Source: Methylocella tundrae
GTDB taxonomy: Bacteria > Pseudomonadota > Alphaproteobacteria > Rhizobiales > Beijerinckiaceae
Reading direction: 5' to 3'
DNA length: 64,000 nucleotides
Assembly (NCBI RefSeq): GCF_038024855.1
Contig: NZ_CP139089.1
Location: 2,824,501-2,888,500 of the forward strand
The notes under the pieces were generated by a model, which did not search any database, was not told the DNA's origin, and worked only from the letters and a program-made list of their open reading frames with translations. The position numbers were made by a program, and so were the translations under genes. This document shows positions 27,485 through 37,565 of this stretch, one piece after another (within the stretch, counting starts at the first letter, position 1; each line of letters begins with the position of its first letter).

Positions 27485-27555
27485 ACGTCATTCATTTACA
27501 AAAGAGATCAATCCCGAGCGCCTGGCATTACGGGCGCGCCTGAAGGAAATAGCAT

Positions 27556-27945
27556 ATGGCCAAGGAAGCTACCCGCGTTCGCCGTCGCGAACGCAAGAAC
27601 ATCGTCTCGGGCGTCGCCCATGTGAACTCGACGTTCAACAATACGATGATCACCATCACGGACGCGCAGGGCAACACCATCTCCTGGTCCTCCGCCGGCA
27701 CCATGGGCTTCAAAGGCTCGCGTAAATCGACCCCCTACGCCGCCCAGATGGCGGCCGAGGACTGCGCCCGCAAAGCCGCCGAGCACGGCATGCGCACGCT
27801 TGAGGTGGAAGTGTCGGGGCCCGGCTCTGGTCGTGAATCCGCGCTGCGCGCGCTGCAGGCGGCTGGTTTCACTGTCACCTCTATTCGCGACGTCACGCCG
27901 ATCCCCCATAATGGCTGCCGGCCGCGCAAGCGGCGCCGCGTCTAA
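27556..27945 (+). CDS. rpsK: 30S ribosomal protein S11
   Basis: 129 aa of standard S11: [71 protein letters not shown], and the tail [15 protein letters not shown]11 forms part of the platform of the small subunit near the mRNA exit. It lies 71 nt after rpsM and before rpoA in the conserved alpha operon order. Confidence 0.98.
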   Translation: MAKEATRVRRRERKNIVSGVAHVNSTFNNTMITITDAQGNTISWSSAGTMGFKGSRKSTPYAAQMAAEDCARKAAEHGMRTLEVEVSGPGSGRESALRALQAAGFTVTSIRDVTPIPHNGCRPRKRRRV

Positions 27946-28133
27946 GGCCGAGGTCACGCAAAAAGCGAGCCCCTTAGCGGTTCGCGCTCTGCGAAACAAG
28001 ATCAGAGACATGCGCCGCGACGCGGTCAGGCGCATTTCTCGAAGCCGAAAAGCGGGCGATCAGGCGTCCGCCGCATTTTTCGGCACTTTGTCCGGGCGCC
28101 AGGCGGGCGCCGCACCGTCAGAAAGGCTCTTTC

Positions 28134-29150
28134 GTGATCCAAAGAAACTGGCAAGAGCTCACCAAACCGAACAAACTCGAAGTCATCTCAGGCGATGATC
28201 CGAAGCGTTTTGCGACCATCGTCGCGGGACCGCTTGAGCTTGGCTTTGGCCTCACCCTCGGCAATTCGCTGCGCCGGATTCTGTTGTCGTCGCTCCAGGG
28301 CGCCGCGATCACCTCCGTGCATATCGACGGCGTCCTGCACGAATTCTCGTCGATCCCCGGCGTGCGCGAGGACGTGACCGACATCGTCCTCAACATCAAG
28401 GACATTGCGATCAAAATGCCGGGCGAAGGCCCGAAGCGCATCGTCCTGAAAAAGCAGGGCCCCGGCAAAGTCACCGCCGGAGACATCCAGACCACGGGCG
28501 ACATTTCCATCCTCAATCCCGGCCTTGTCATCTGCACGCTCGATGAGGGCGCCGAGATCCGCATGGAATTCACGGTCAACACCGGCAAAGGCTATGTCGC
28601 CGCGGACCGCAACCGCGCCGAAGACGCCCCGATCGGCCTCATTCCGATCGACAGCCTCTATTCGCCGGTGAAAAAGGTCAGCTATCGCGTCGAAAACACC
28701 CGCGAAGGTCAGAACCTTGACCTCGACAAGCTGACGCTGCAGGTCGAAACCAATGGCGCCCTGACGCCCGAGGACGCGGTCGCTTTCGCCGCGCGCATTC
28801 TGCAGGATCAGCTGAATGTCTTCGTCAACTTCGAGGAGCCGCGCCGCGTCGAGCTTACGCCGTCGATTCCGGAACTCGCCTTTAACCCGGCTCTGCTCAA
28901 GAAGGTCGACGAACTCGAATTGTCGGTGCGCTCGGCCAACTGCCTGAAGAACGACAATATCGTCTATATTGGCGATCTCATTCAAAAGAGCGAAGGCGAA
29001 ATGCTTCGCACGCCGAACTTCGGCCGCAAGTCTTTGAACGAAATCAAAGAGGTTCTCGCTCAGATGGGCCTGCATCTTGGCATGGAAGTCACCGGCTGGC
29101 CGCCGGACAATATCGACGAACTCGCCAAGCGCTTTGAAGAACATTATTGA
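28134..29150 (+). CDS. rpoA: DNA-directed RNA polymerase alpha subunit
   Basis: 338 aa: the N-terminal dimerisation domain ([52 protein letters not shown]) and the C-terminal DNA- and activator-binding domain ([48 protein letters not shown]). It assembles the polymerase core and contacts activators such as FNR/FixK proteins. The start is GTG at 28134. A 188-nt spacer separates it from rpsK. Confidence 0.98.
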   Translation: MIQRNWQELTKPNKLEVISGDDPKRFATIVAGPLELGFGLTLGNSLRRILLSSLQGAAITSVHIDGVLHEFSSIPGVREDVTDIVLNIKDIAIKMPGEGPKRIVLKKQGPGKVTAGDIQTTGDISILNPGLVICTLDEGAEIRMEFTVNTGKGYVAADRNRAEDAPIGLIPIDSLYSPVKKVSYRVENTREGQNLDLDKLTLQVETNGALTPEDAVAFAARILQDQLNVFVNFEEPRRVELTPSIPELAFNPALLKKVDELELSVRSANCLKNDNIVYIGDLIQKSEGEMLRTPNFGRKSLNEIKEVLAQMGLHLGMEVTGWPPDNIDELAKRFEEHY

Positions 29151-29234
29151 TCAGATCTAACGCTCCCAAAAAGGGAGACAATAAGGAGCGGCCGTACCTT
29201 GGCACGGCGGCCGCAAAAATGATGGAGAAAGCCA

Positions 29235-29657
29235 ATGTATCACGGCAACGCTCATCGGCGCTTCGGCCGCACGCATGAACATCGTAAGGCTATGTTCGCC
29301 AATATGGCCCAGGCGCTGATCAAGCATGAGCAGATCGTCACGACCTTGCCGAAGGCGAAGGATCTGCGTCCGATCGTGGAAAAGCTGGTGACGCTCGGCA
29401 AACGGGGCGACTTGCACGCGCGCCGTCAGGCGATCGCGCAGATCAAGGATGTGGCGCTCGTCGGCAAATTGTTCTCGGTCCTCGGACCGCGCTACAAGGA
29501 CCGGCATGGCGGCTATACGCGCGTCCTCAAGGCCGGCTTCCGCTATGGCGACAATGCGGCGCTCGCCGTGATTGAATTCGTTGATCGCGACGTTTCCGCA
29601 AAGGGTCAGGATTCCGGCCCGGCGCAGGGCGGACAGGACGAAGAAGCGGCGGCCTGA
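29235..29657 (+). CDS. rplQ: 50S ribosomal protein L17
   Basis: 140 aa with the L17 core ([67 protein letters not shown] and [33 protein letters not shown]). L17 lies near the peptide exit tunnel of the large subunit. The tail ([15 protein letters not shown]) is an acidic extension usual in alphaproteobacteria. It is the last gene of the alpha operon, 84 nt after rpoA. Confidence 0.98.
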   Translation: MYHGNAHRRFGRTHEHRKAMFANMAQALIKHEQIVTTLPKAKDLRPIVEKLVTLGKRGDLHARRQAIAQIKDVALVGKLFSVLGPRYKDRHGGYTRVLKAGFRYGDNAALAVIEFVDRDVSAKGQDSGPAQGGQDEEAAA

Positions 29658-29886
29658 TCGGCGCGCTTGCGCCGCCGCGCAGACGCAACCAATGCGGAAT
29701 CGGCGAAGCAGGGTTTTTTTGCTCGCTGCTTCTAGAAAAAATTCTGGGGTGGCTCCCCCCTGCCGCATCTTCGCGCCGAGCGGATCTCGTTTCGCATGCA
29801 GGCGGTGCGGTAGGATAAAAGATCGTTTTCCGATGCCTTTGGCGCAGGGGTCGGCTTCAGGCATAAGCTCTGCTGTGGACGAGGCC

Positions 29887-31359
29887 ATGTCAATTCAGGA
29901 TGCTCGGGCGATGGGGCGATCCATGACGACGGGACTTTTTTCGCGCCGGCGGGCTCCCGCGGCCATGCGTCCCGCGCTTTGCGCCGCATTGGCGCTTTCC
30001 TTGATTTTTTGCGCGGGCCTGGCGGCGGCGGAGCCCGCGCGGCAGGTTCCCGCGACGCCAGGCGAAATTCTCCTGTCGTTTGCGCCTGTGGTGAAGAAGG
30101 CGCAGCCGGCTGTCGTCAACGTCTACGCCTCCCGCACCGAGAAGCGCCCCAAGAATCCCCTGTTCGACGATCCCGTTTTTGAGCGTTTCTTTGGCAGCGG
30201 ACGCCCCGGCAGCTCCACGACGCGCTCGCTCGGCTCGGGCGTGCTCGTCGACCGATCGGGGCTGGTCGTCACCAATTACCATGTCATTGACGGCATGACG
30301 GACGTCAAAGTCGCGCTCTCGGACAAACGCGAATTCGACGCCGACATCGTGCTGCGCGATCACCGCAGCGACCTTGCGGTGTTGCGCATCAAGGGCGGGG
30401 GAGATTTCCCCTTCATGGAGCTTGGCGATTCCGACGCCCTCGAGGTCGGCGACATCGTGCTCGCGATCGGCGATCCGTTCGGCGTCGGCCAGACCGTGAC
30501 GCAAGGGATCGTCTCCGCGCTGGCCCGCACGCAAGGGGGCATCTCCGATTCGGCGTTTTTCATCCAGACGGACGCCGCGATCAATCCCGGCAACTCAGGC
30601 GGCGGCCTCATCGACATGAAGGCGCGGCTGATCGGAATCAATTCGGCGATCTTTTCGCAAACCGGAAGTTCGGTTGGCATCGGCTTCGCGATTCCCGTGA
30701 ATATGGTGAAAATCGTGGTCGCCGCGGCGAAAAGCGGCAAGCCGGTGCAGAGGCCCTGGCTCGGAGCGAGCCTCCAGTCCGTTTCCGTGGAGATCGCCGA
30801 TTCGCTTGGCCTCGACCGGCCGTCCGGCGCTCTCGTGAACGAAGTGACGAGCGACGGCCCGGCCGACAAGGCGGGCGTGAAAGGCGGCGATCTCATCACC
30901 GCCATCGACGGGCAGAGCGTCGACGATCCTGAGAGCTTCGGCTACCGGATCGCGACGAAACCGCTCGGCGGAACGGCCTCGCTGGCGCTCATTCGCGACG
31001 GCAAGCCGCTCAACGTGAAGCTGACATTGGCGCCGGCCGCGGAAATCCCCGCGCGCGATCCGGTCAAGCTGAAGGGGGCTTCGCCCTTCGCGGGGGCGAC
31101 GGTCGTCAATCTGTCGCCTGCGGTTATCGAGGAAATGTCCTTGCATGGCGTCAGCGAGGGCGTCGTCGTCAGCGATATCGAAGACGGGTCGACCGCCGCG
31201 GCAGTGAACTTTCAGAAGGGCGACGTCATTTTGTCGGTCAACGATGTCAAGGTGCGGACGACGCGCGATCTCGAGCGCGCTGTCAGCAGCAGGCACGAGT
31301 ACTGGAAACTGACTATCGGGCGGGGCGGCGAGGTGGTCACCACCATGCTCGGCGGCTGA
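29887..31359 (+). CDS. degP: Do/HtrA-family periplasmic serine protease (DegP-like)
   Basis: About 490 aa. A signal peptide (MRPALCAALALSLIFCAGLAAA) lies about 26 residues in. The trypsin-like domain has all three catalytic residues: His in TNYHVIDG, Asp in RDHRSDLAVLRI, and Ser in INPGNSGGGLID. Two PDZ domains follow (GADKAGVKGGDLITAIDGQSV-like and the C-terminal EDGSTAAAVNFQKGDVILSVNDVKVRTT). Such proteases degrade or refold damaged envelope proteins. The start is uncertain; 29887 has GAGG upstream, and 29911, 29923 or 29965 are alternatives. The next gene is rarA, as often found in Hyphomicrobiales. Confidence 0.9.
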   Translation: MSIQDARAMGRSMTTGLFSRRRAPAAMRPALCAALALSLIFCAGLAAAEPARQVPATPGEILLSFAPVVKKAQPAVVNVYASRTEKRPKNPLFDDPVFERFFGSGRPGSSTTRSLGSGVLVDRSGLVVTNYHVIDGMTDVKVALSDKREFDADIVLRDHRSDLAVLRIKGGGDFPFMELGDSDALEVGDIVLAIGDPFGVGQTVTQGIVSALARTQGGISDSAFFIQTDAAINPGNSGGGLIDMKARLIGINSAIFSQTGSSVGIGFAIPVNMVKIVVAAAKSGKPVQRPWLGASLQSVSVEIADSLGLDRPSGALVNEVTSDGPADKAGVKGGDLITAIDGQSVDDPESFGYRIATKPLGGTASLALIRDGKPLNVKLTLAPAAEIPARDPVKLKGASPFAGATVVNLSPAVIEEMSLHGVSEGVVVSDIEDGSTAAAVNFQKGDVILSVNDVKVRTTRDLERAVSSRHEYWKLTIGRGGEVVTTMLGG

Positions 31360-31403
31360 GGTTCGGCCGGCGGTGATCCTATGACGGGCTTTCTTTCTGG
31401 CGC

Positions 31404-31467
31404 ATGATCCGATTTGAAAGGTCTGCGCCGTTTTGGCGTCGAGCGTGAACTCGGCGCCCTGGATCAT
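31404..31467. repeat. Inverted repeat reaching the rarA start
   Basis: ATGATCC (31404-31410) and GGATCAT (31461-31467) are inverted arms around a GC-rich 50-nt core that contains GGCG/CGCC pairings. The right arm ends 2 nt before the ATG of rarA. It resembles the intergenic palindromic repeats of Rhizobiales but is degenerate. Confidence 0.35.
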
Positions 31468-31469
31468 AT

Positions 31470-32789
31470 ATGAGCGATCTCTTCGCCGCAGCAGGTCTTG
31501 AAAATCAGGCGCCGCAGCCGCTCGCGGATCGCCTGCGCCCAAAAAGCCTCGCGGAAGTCGTAGGGCAGGATCACCTCGTCGGTCCCGAAGGCGCGCTGAC
31601 GCGCCGCATCGCTTCGGGCTCGCTCGGCAGCCTGATCTTTTGGGGGCCGCCCGGCACCGGCAAGACGACGGTCGCGCGGCTTCTCGCGCATGAGACGACA
31701 TTCACTTTCGTGCAGATTTCGGCTATTTTTTCGGGGGTCGCCGAACTGAAAAAGCTATTCGACGAGGCGCGTGGCCGGCGGGCGGCGGGGCAGGGCACCC
31801 TGCTTTTCGTTGATGAAGTGCATCGGTTCAACCGGGCTCAACAGGACAGCTTTTTGCCCGTCATGGAGGACGGGTCGGTCATTCTCATCGGAGCGACCAC
31901 CGAAAACCCGAGTTTTGAGCTGAATGCGGCGCTGCTGTCGCGCGCGAGCGTGCTGACATTTCGCGCTCTCGACGACGAGGCGATCGCAAAGATGCTGGCG
32001 CGCGCGGAACTGCTCGAAGGGCGGCCTTTGCCGCTCGACGAGTCGGCGCGCGCGGCTCTGATCCGGATGGCCGACGGCGATGGCCGGGCGGCTTTGACGC
32101 TCGCCGAAGAAGTCTGGCGCGCGGCGGCGCCGGACGAGATATTCGACGCCGCCGCATTGGCCGAAATCGTGCAGCGCCGCGCGCCCATCTACGACAAGGC
32201 GCAGGAGGGCCATTACAACCTCATCAGCGCGCTGCATAAGACAGTCCGCGGCTCGGATCCCGACGCTGCGCTTTATTATCTCGCGCGCATGTTCGACGCC
32301 GGCGAAGATCCTCTTTTCATTGCAAGGCGCGTGGTGCGGATGGCGGTGGAGGACATTGGTCTTGCCGACCCCCAGGCGCTGGTCGTCGCCAACGCGGCCA
32401 AGGAGGCGTATGATTTTCTGGGCTCGCCCGAAGGCGAACTCGCCATCGCGCAGGCGGTGATCTATGTGGCTACGGCGCCAAAGTCGAATGCGGCCTATGT
32501 CGCCTATAAAAGCGCGATGCGCCTCGCCAAAGAGCACGGCTCGCTGATGCCGCCGAAAGTGATCCTTAACGCGCCGACGAAGCTCATGAAGCGCGAGGGA
32601 TACGGCTCAGGTTATGCTTATGATCACGACGAGCCCGACGCGTTTTCCGGCCAGAACTATTGGCCCGAGGCGCTGGGACGGCAAAAGCTCTACGCGCCGG
32701 CCGCCCGGGGCTTTGAGCGGGACCTGCGCGAGCGCCTCGCCTATTGGGCGAAGCTGCGCAAAGCGCGCGAAGAAGGGTCCGGCTCCTGA
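31470..32789 (+). CDS. rarA: Replication-associated recombination protein A (RarA/MgsA), AAA+ ATPase
   Basis: The 439-aa protein begins with the RarA signature PLADRLRPKSLAEVVGQDHLVG, then Walker A GPPGTGKTTVARL, Walker B TLLFVDEVHRFN, sensor 1 ILIGATTENPSFELNAALLSR, and the C-terminal tetramerisation part (GHYNLISALHKTVRGSDPDAALYYLARM). RarA acts at stalled replication forks. The ribosome site is weak because an inverted repeat arm occupies the position; only GGA is present 7-9 nt ahead of the ATG. Confidence 0.96.
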   Translation: MSDLFAAAGLENQAPQPLADRLRPKSLAEVVGQDHLVGPEGALTRRIASGSLGSLIFWGPPGTGKTTVARLLAHETTFTFVQISAIFSGVAELKKLFDEARGRRAAGQGTLLFVDEVHRFNRAQQDSFLPVMEDGSVILIGATTENPSFELNAALLSRASVLTFRALDDEAIAKMLARAELLEGRPLPLDESARAALIRMADGDGRAALTLAEEVWRAAAPDEIFDAAALAEIVQRRAPIYDKAQEGHYNLISALHKTVRGSDPDAALYYLARMFDAGEDPLFIARRVVRMAVEDIGLADPQALVVANAAKEAYDFLGSPEGELAIAQAVIYVATAPKSNAAYVAYKSAMRLAKEHGSLMPPKVILNAPTKLMKREGYGSGYAYDHDEPDAFSGQNYWPEALGRQKLYAPAARGFERDLRERLAYWAKLRKAREEGSGS

Positions 32790-32850
32790 GGCCTCCCCGA
32801 GATCGACCGCGTCATTCAGACCGACAACCGCGCCCTTGAAGGGCCAGGCT

Positions 32851-35634
32851 TCAGAACTGATAGCGCAATCCGGCGACCAGGGCATAGCCGCTGATGGAGT
32901 CGCCAAAACGGTAATCGCCGCGCAAAAAGCCAAGAACTCCCGTCTTCAACACCTGCGCGGAGACGCCGACGCCGACCTGCCCAAAGGTCCCTATGCGGGT
33001 GACGCTCAGCGGCACCGAGGCTCCCTGCGTCACGAACGTCGTATGCGTGTCGCCGGCGAATTCGCGCCAGACGCTGCCCGTCACGAAAGGCTGCAGCGCC
33101 AGTTGGAGAGCATCGGAGATATAAGTGGTGCCCACGCGAACGCCGGCGCGCCCAAGGTCGCTGAGGAAGGGATTGAAATTAAGATAGGCCGATGACATTC
33201 CGCTCGAATCGAGCCCGACCCGCAGGCTGTCGAGATGCAGATCCGAATACATGAATGCGACCGACGGCTCGACGAACCACGAGGAGGGCAGATCAAACCG
33301 ATAGCCAGCCGAGGCGTTGACGGCGAGCGCCGTCCCCGCGAGATTGGATCCAGTCAGAAACGCCCCCGGATTATAGAGATTCATTTCATAGAAATCCTCG
33401 CGGACCTGAAAGTCGGCGAAGAAGTTATGACCCGTCACCGCGCCATAGATGCCGATGAACGGCACCTGCACCTGGCTCGAGATGTTGGTCGTCACTAGAT
33501 CATTGGTGCGAAGATTGACCTGACCGGCGGTGACGCCGAGATGGGTGTTCCAGCCCGATCCTTCGACATTTGCGACGCCGAGATCGACCCCGGTCTGGAA
33601 GCCGTTGAAGTTCGCGCGAACCTTCGCGGGCGCCGACGCGGTTCCTGTCGGATTTTGCGCCGAGGTCAGCGAACTCACATCGTTTTGTCCGTCGGCGACG
33701 CGGATCCAGGGACCGCCGTTCCACTGGTTCCTGCTGGGGTCTGGCGGCTCTGAGATGAAGGCGCTGGCGTTCTGGAAAAATCCGGTGTTGAGCGCGCTGA
33801 CGACCGCGTTGATGCCGGTTGGCGTCGCCGAGGCGACGCTCGTATTGACCGTCGAAATCAGATTGTAAGTTCCGCCGGCCTGCTGCAGGCTGTAATTGAT
33901 GATCCCCGGGTTGTTGCCGACTGAGACTGAGGTTCCCGGCGCGACAGTCGTCGCGGCGATGACGGGTATCGGCGTGCGGATGAGTCCCGAACCGCCGACT
34001 GCGTTGATGAAAAGCGATGTCGAGCCGCTGAGGTTGGTCACTTTCAGGAGGTCGGCGCGCTGTGTCGCGGCTGTCGAAGTCGGATTGACGTCGATGGCGA
34101 ATCGGCCGCCCTGTCCATTGTAGGTCGTCGCGGCGAATGTGTCGGTCGTCGAACCGTTGACGAGGCTCAGCGTGCCGGCGTTGTTGAATGTTCCTATGGA
34201 TCCGGCGAGCGGCCCTGTGACGTTAAAGACGCCGGTATTGTTGACGAGCGGCGTCGTCAAGGAGCCTTGCGCGTTGAAGAGGCCGGCGTTGGCGAGGGCG
34301 GCCGTCGCCGTCAAAACGCCCGCCGTATTCACTACGCCGCCGGCATTGTTGTTGAAGCTCGCGGAGTTCCAGGTTCCGCTGTTGATGATGGAGCCTGTGT
34401 TGGACAGGAGATCGCCGGTCCAGACGCCGCTATTGACGATGGCGCCCGTCGCGAAATTATTGACATCGGCATTATAGGCCGCGGCGTTGATGACGACGCC
34501 GGAATTGTCCAGGGCGTCGGTGATGGCGCCGAAGTTGGTGATGACGCCGGTCGTGTTGTTGGTGATGCCCGCGACGGTGATTGCGCCTCCGGCGGCGACA
34601 TTGAGCACGCCTGAGTTTGTGATCGTGCTCAGATTGTCGATTGAGCCGCCAGGACCAATGATCAAGGTCGCGCCGGCGTTGATCGTTGTCGTTCCCGTAT
34701 AGGTGTTGACGCCGGTGAAGGTCGCGGAGCCGCCGGCGCCGCTGTTGGCGATGATGAGATTGCCTGGCGTTCCTGGCGCGGCGTCCGAAAAAACGCCGGT
34801 GAACGTGGAAACGTTGCCGGCCTCGTCAATTGTGTTGGTGGCGGAATTGTTGAGCGTGAAGTTCTGGGCGTAGACTCCGTTGATCTGATCCATCCGCAGC
34901 GTGCCGCCCTGAAATACGGGCGAAACGGTGGCGCCAAGGGCGCTGGCGAGGAAAAACGGCTGCGTGGTATTGATCGTGCTGCCGCCGGGGTTGATCGAAT
35001 TGATCGTGACATCGTCGAACACAATGAAGTTCGCCGTGCCCCCGAAGGTGACTGATTCCGCGATTCCAGAAAAGCCGACGCCGATTGGCGTCCAATTTGA
35101 ATAGCTTTCACTGAAATTCGGATTGCTGCCGTTGGTCGGCAAAGTGAGCGTCGCGAGCTCCGTGCCCGTGCCGTTGAGGCCGGACCAGACGGTGATCGTT
35201 CCCGTGAAGAAAGGCGCGGCGTATGCGAAGGAAAATCCCTTTGTAAATCCGTTCGCCACATTCATCACTGGCGCGGGGCCGGACAAAAATCCCATAACCG
35301 TCGGAGAAGTAGGCTCGTTCGCGACGTTGTTGAAAGTCCCATTGGGGGCGAAACCCGCGAGAGCGCCGACCCAGGCGACGCCATAATTCTTGGCCTGTCC
35401 GCCTTGCGATCCGAGACTGCCGGAGCCGCCGTTATAATAGGCGTTGACGAGTTCCCCGTCCTGGAGACCCTCGAATGTCATGGTCTGGGCTTTGGCGCCG
35501 CTGGCTAAACCGATCGCGGGGCCCCCGGCGATCAAGCCTATGCGCAAGACCATCGCGATGCGCCGCCGTCCCCCGCCCGCTGTTGCTGGCCGCGGCTCGA
35601 TAGCCGCGTTGCGGCGGAAAAGTAAATCGCGCAT
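32851..35634 (-). CDS. Autotransporter with beta-helix-like passenger and C-terminal beta barrel
   Basis: The 927-aa product starts with a long signal region (RRIAMVLRIGLIAGGPAIGLASGAKAQT). The next 190 residues (FEGLQDGELVNAYYNGG...ITVWSGLNGTGTELATL) resemble a secreted sugar-binding or PEP-CTERM-type ectodomain. A long repetitive Asn/Thr/Gly/Ala stretch (for example LVNNTGVFNVTGPLAG) follows as a likely beta helix. The last 280 residues form an autotransporter barrel ending in GLRYQF, with the terminal aromatic residue needed for outer-membrane insertion. It is probably surface-exposed; the ligand is unknown. It is transcribed toward rarA. Confidence 0.88.
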   Translation of the reverse strand: MRDLLFRRNAAIEPRPATAGGGRRRIAMVLRIGLIAGGPAIGLASGAKAQTMTFEGLQDGELVNAYYNGGSGSLGSQGGQAKNYGVAWVGALAGFAPNGTFNNVANEPTSPTVMGFLSGPAPVMNVANGFTKGFSFAYAAPFFTGTITVWSGLNGTGTELATLTLPTNGSNPNFSESYSNWTPIGVGFSGIAESVTFGGTANFIVFDDVTINSINPGGSTINTTQPFFLASALGATVSPVFQGGTLRMDQINGVYAQNFTLNNSATNTIDEAGNVSTFTGVFSDAAPGTPGNLIIANSGAGGSATFTGVNTYTGTTTINAGATLIIGPGGSIDNLSTITNSGVLNVAAGGAITVAGITNNTTGVITNFGAITDALDNSGVVINAAAYNADVNNFATGAIVNSGVWTGDLLSNTGSIINSGTWNSASFNNNAGGVVNTAGVLTATAALANAGLFNAQGSLTTPLVNNTGVFNVTGPLAGSIGTFNNAGTLSLVNGSTTDTFAATTYNGQGGRFAIDVNPTSTAATQRADLLKVTNLSGSTSLFINAVGGSGLIRTPIPVIAATTVAPGTSVSVGNNPGIINYSLQQAGGTYNLISTVNTSVASATPTGINAVVSALNTGFFQNASAFISEPPDPSRNQWNGGPWIRVADGQNDVSSLTSAQNPTGTASAPAKVRANFNGFQTGVDLGVANVEGSGWNTHLGVTAGQVNLRTNDLVTTNISSQVQVPFIGIYGAVTGHNFFADFQVREDFYEMNLYNPGAFLTGSNLAGTALAVNASAGYRFDLPSSWFVEPSVAFMYSDLHLDSLRVGLDSSGMSSAYLNFNPFLSDLGRAGVRVGTTYISDALQLALQPFVTGSVWREFAGDTHTTFVTQGASVPLSVTRIGTFGQVGVGVSAQVLKTGVLGFLRGDYRFGDSISGYALVAGLRYQF

Positions 35635-35891
35635 GGACTTGGCCCCAAATCCCTCAACACATGATAGTTACCTCACAGGTTGAATTGCGTGCAATCAGCA
35701 ACAAATCGCCCTTGTCGTGGGAAAATATCACACGGCAGTTGAACCCAGTGCAACGCATGACGCATGGGGCTTTAATTGCAACGCGCTAGGCGCAGTTCAC
35801 GCCCTCACTTGTTCAGCCGCGCCATTGCGGCCAGGTTTATTCAAAGAGCTAAATCTTGAAACATGTTGCGCTAGGGCCACAGAATCGGACT

Positions 35892-37565
35892 CTATTGGGC
35901 CGGGCTCTGCTGGGCGAGCGGCGCGTTGACCTCAAGCGGCCGGGTCTTCGCTGAATAATGCGATGCGTTGCTTTTTCCCGAGCACGCGTCCCGCGCAAAC
36001 ATGATGAGGTGATGGGCGACGAGGCCGACGCTCAAGACGGGCTCGATCTGTCCGCGCATCAGCCGGCGCAGCATGAAAGACCAGAACGCCCGCCTGTAGC
36101 TTCCGCGAACGCCGACTTTCCAGGAGAGCTTCGCCAAAATGACGAAAGCCATGCGAATGTTGCGCGGCGACAGGCGCTGGCGGCTTTTGGGACGTTTCAG
36201 CCGGTTAGGCCGCGTTGCGCGCATCTGATATTCATAGCGGGCGAAAAGAGCTTTGGGATCGTAGGCCTTCTCCATACAGCGGCGCCACATCGCGAGCACG
36301 TCGTCATAGGGCAGTTTGAATTCGACGTTCGATTCGAGCTCCGCGTCGTTTTCGCGAAGGCGCCCCTCGCTCCGCAGGCGGTCCCACAAGGGCGTGCGGG
36401 GCAGGGCTTGCAGCAGATTGATCGTCGCCAGCGGAATATGTGACTGCGCGAGGAAATCGACGATCCGTTCGCCCGTCTCCGGCGTATCCGTGTCGAGCCC
36501 TAAAATGATGCCGGTCACCACCTCCATTCCATGATCATTGATCGCGCGCACCGAATCGAGGATCGGCGCCGCGACATTGTGCGATTTCTGGATGGCTTTC
36601 AAAGCCGCGGGTTCCGGCGTCTCGATGCCGCAAAAAATCGTGTCGAACGCCGCCTCGCGCATCAGCCTCAGGATCTCCGGCGAGCGCGCGATATTGAGCG
36701 TCGCCTCGCAGGCGAAGCTGACCGCATAGCCGTTGCGCTTTTGCCATTCGACAAGGTGAGGCAGCAGATCCTGCAGCGCGCGCCGGTTGCCGACGAGATT
36801 GTCGTCGACGAAATAGATCGAGCCGTTAACGCCGCAAGCGAGCAGCTTGTCTAGTTCGCCGACAACCTGCGCCGGGGTCTTGAGCCGCGGCACGCGCCCG
36901 TAAAGGCCGGGAATGTCGCAAAACTCGCAGGTGTAGGGGCAGCCGCTCGAAAACTGGATGCTGCCGAGGAAATAGCGGTCTATTTTGGCGAGTTCATAGG
37001 CGGGCGCCGGAAACTCGGCGAGAGGGAGGCGCTCTTTTGTCGTCAGGACGATCTGCTTCGGCGGCCGCGCTACGTCGCGCGACAGAATGGCGATCAGCGC
37101 GCCGGTCGCATCGCCCAATTCGCCCACATGAAGATAATCGAATCGCGGATATTCTTCGGGGCACGCGGAAACCGACGGGCCGCCGAGAGCGACGGGCCTG
37201 CCGAGAGCATGGGCCCTCGCCCTTATATCCTCCATCTGGCGGCGCTGAATGTGCATGCCGCTGACAAAAACGGCGTCGGCCCAGGCAAAATCGTGAGCGC
37301 TCGCCGCGTCCATATTTTCATCGATGAAGCGCACGTCCCAATGTTTGGGCAAAACCGCCGCGATAAGCAGAAGCCCCTGCGGCGGCATGAAGGCCCTGAC
37401 GCCGGGGGTCAGCGGATAGGCGTATTCAAAGGTGCCGAATGAGGGGACGTAGCGGGGAAAAACGCAGAGAATGCGGCGCTTTGGCCCACTTTCGACGGAA
37501 GACAAGATTGCGCTCTCTGTCAAAGGGATCGACCTCTCGCTTTCAATCGCCGATGGCTGATTCAT
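35892..37565 (-). CDS. hpnP: B12-binding radical SAM protein, probable hopanoid C-2 methylase HpnP
   Basis: From the ATG at 37565 the protein is 557 aa. Its N-terminal cobalamin-binding part shows RILCVFPRYVPSFGTFEYAY, FMPPQGLLLIAAVLP and SGMHIQRRQ; then SACPEEYPRFDYLHVGELGDAT. The radical SAM cluster is GCPYTCEFC, with cysteines 209, 213 and 216. The C-terminal DUF4070 region has YEYQMRATRPNRLKRP and WKVGVRGSYRRAFW. This pattern matches HpnP, which methylates hopanoids at C-2 using SAM and cobalamin; the C-3 methylase HpnR is the main alternative. The start is uncertain (37667 is also open). No hopanoid biosynthesis gene is adjacent. Confidence 0.78.
   Translation of the reverse strand: MNQPSAIESERSIPLTESAILSSVESGPKRRILCVFPRYVPSFGTFEYAYPLTPGVRAFMPPQGLLLIAAVLPKHWDVRFIDENMDAASAHDFAWADAVFVSGMHIQRRQMEDIRARAHALGRPVALGGPSVSACPEEYPRFDYLHVGELGDATGALIAILSRDVARPPKQIVLTTKERLPLAEFPAPAYELAKIDRYFLGSIQFSSGCPYTCEFCDIPGLYGRVPRLKTPAQVVGELDKLLACGVNGSIYFVDDNLVGNRRALQDLLPHLVEWQKRNGYAVSFACEATLNIARSPEILRLMREAAFDTIFCGIETPEPAALKAIQKSHNVAAPILDSVRAINDHGMEVVTGIILGLDTDTPETGERIVDFLAQSHIPLATINLLQALPRTPLWDRLRSEGRLRENDAELESNVEFKLPYDDVLAMWRRCMEKAYDPKALFARYEYQMRATRPNRLKRPKSRQRLSPRNIRMAFVILAKLSWKVGVRGSYRRAFWSFMLRRLMRGQIEPVLSVGLVAHHLIMFARDACSGKSNASHYSAKTRPLEVNAPLAQQSPAQ

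Noticed and set aside
28188..29144. A 318-codon open frame on the minus strand
   Set aside because: It is the complement of rpoA and has no family signature.
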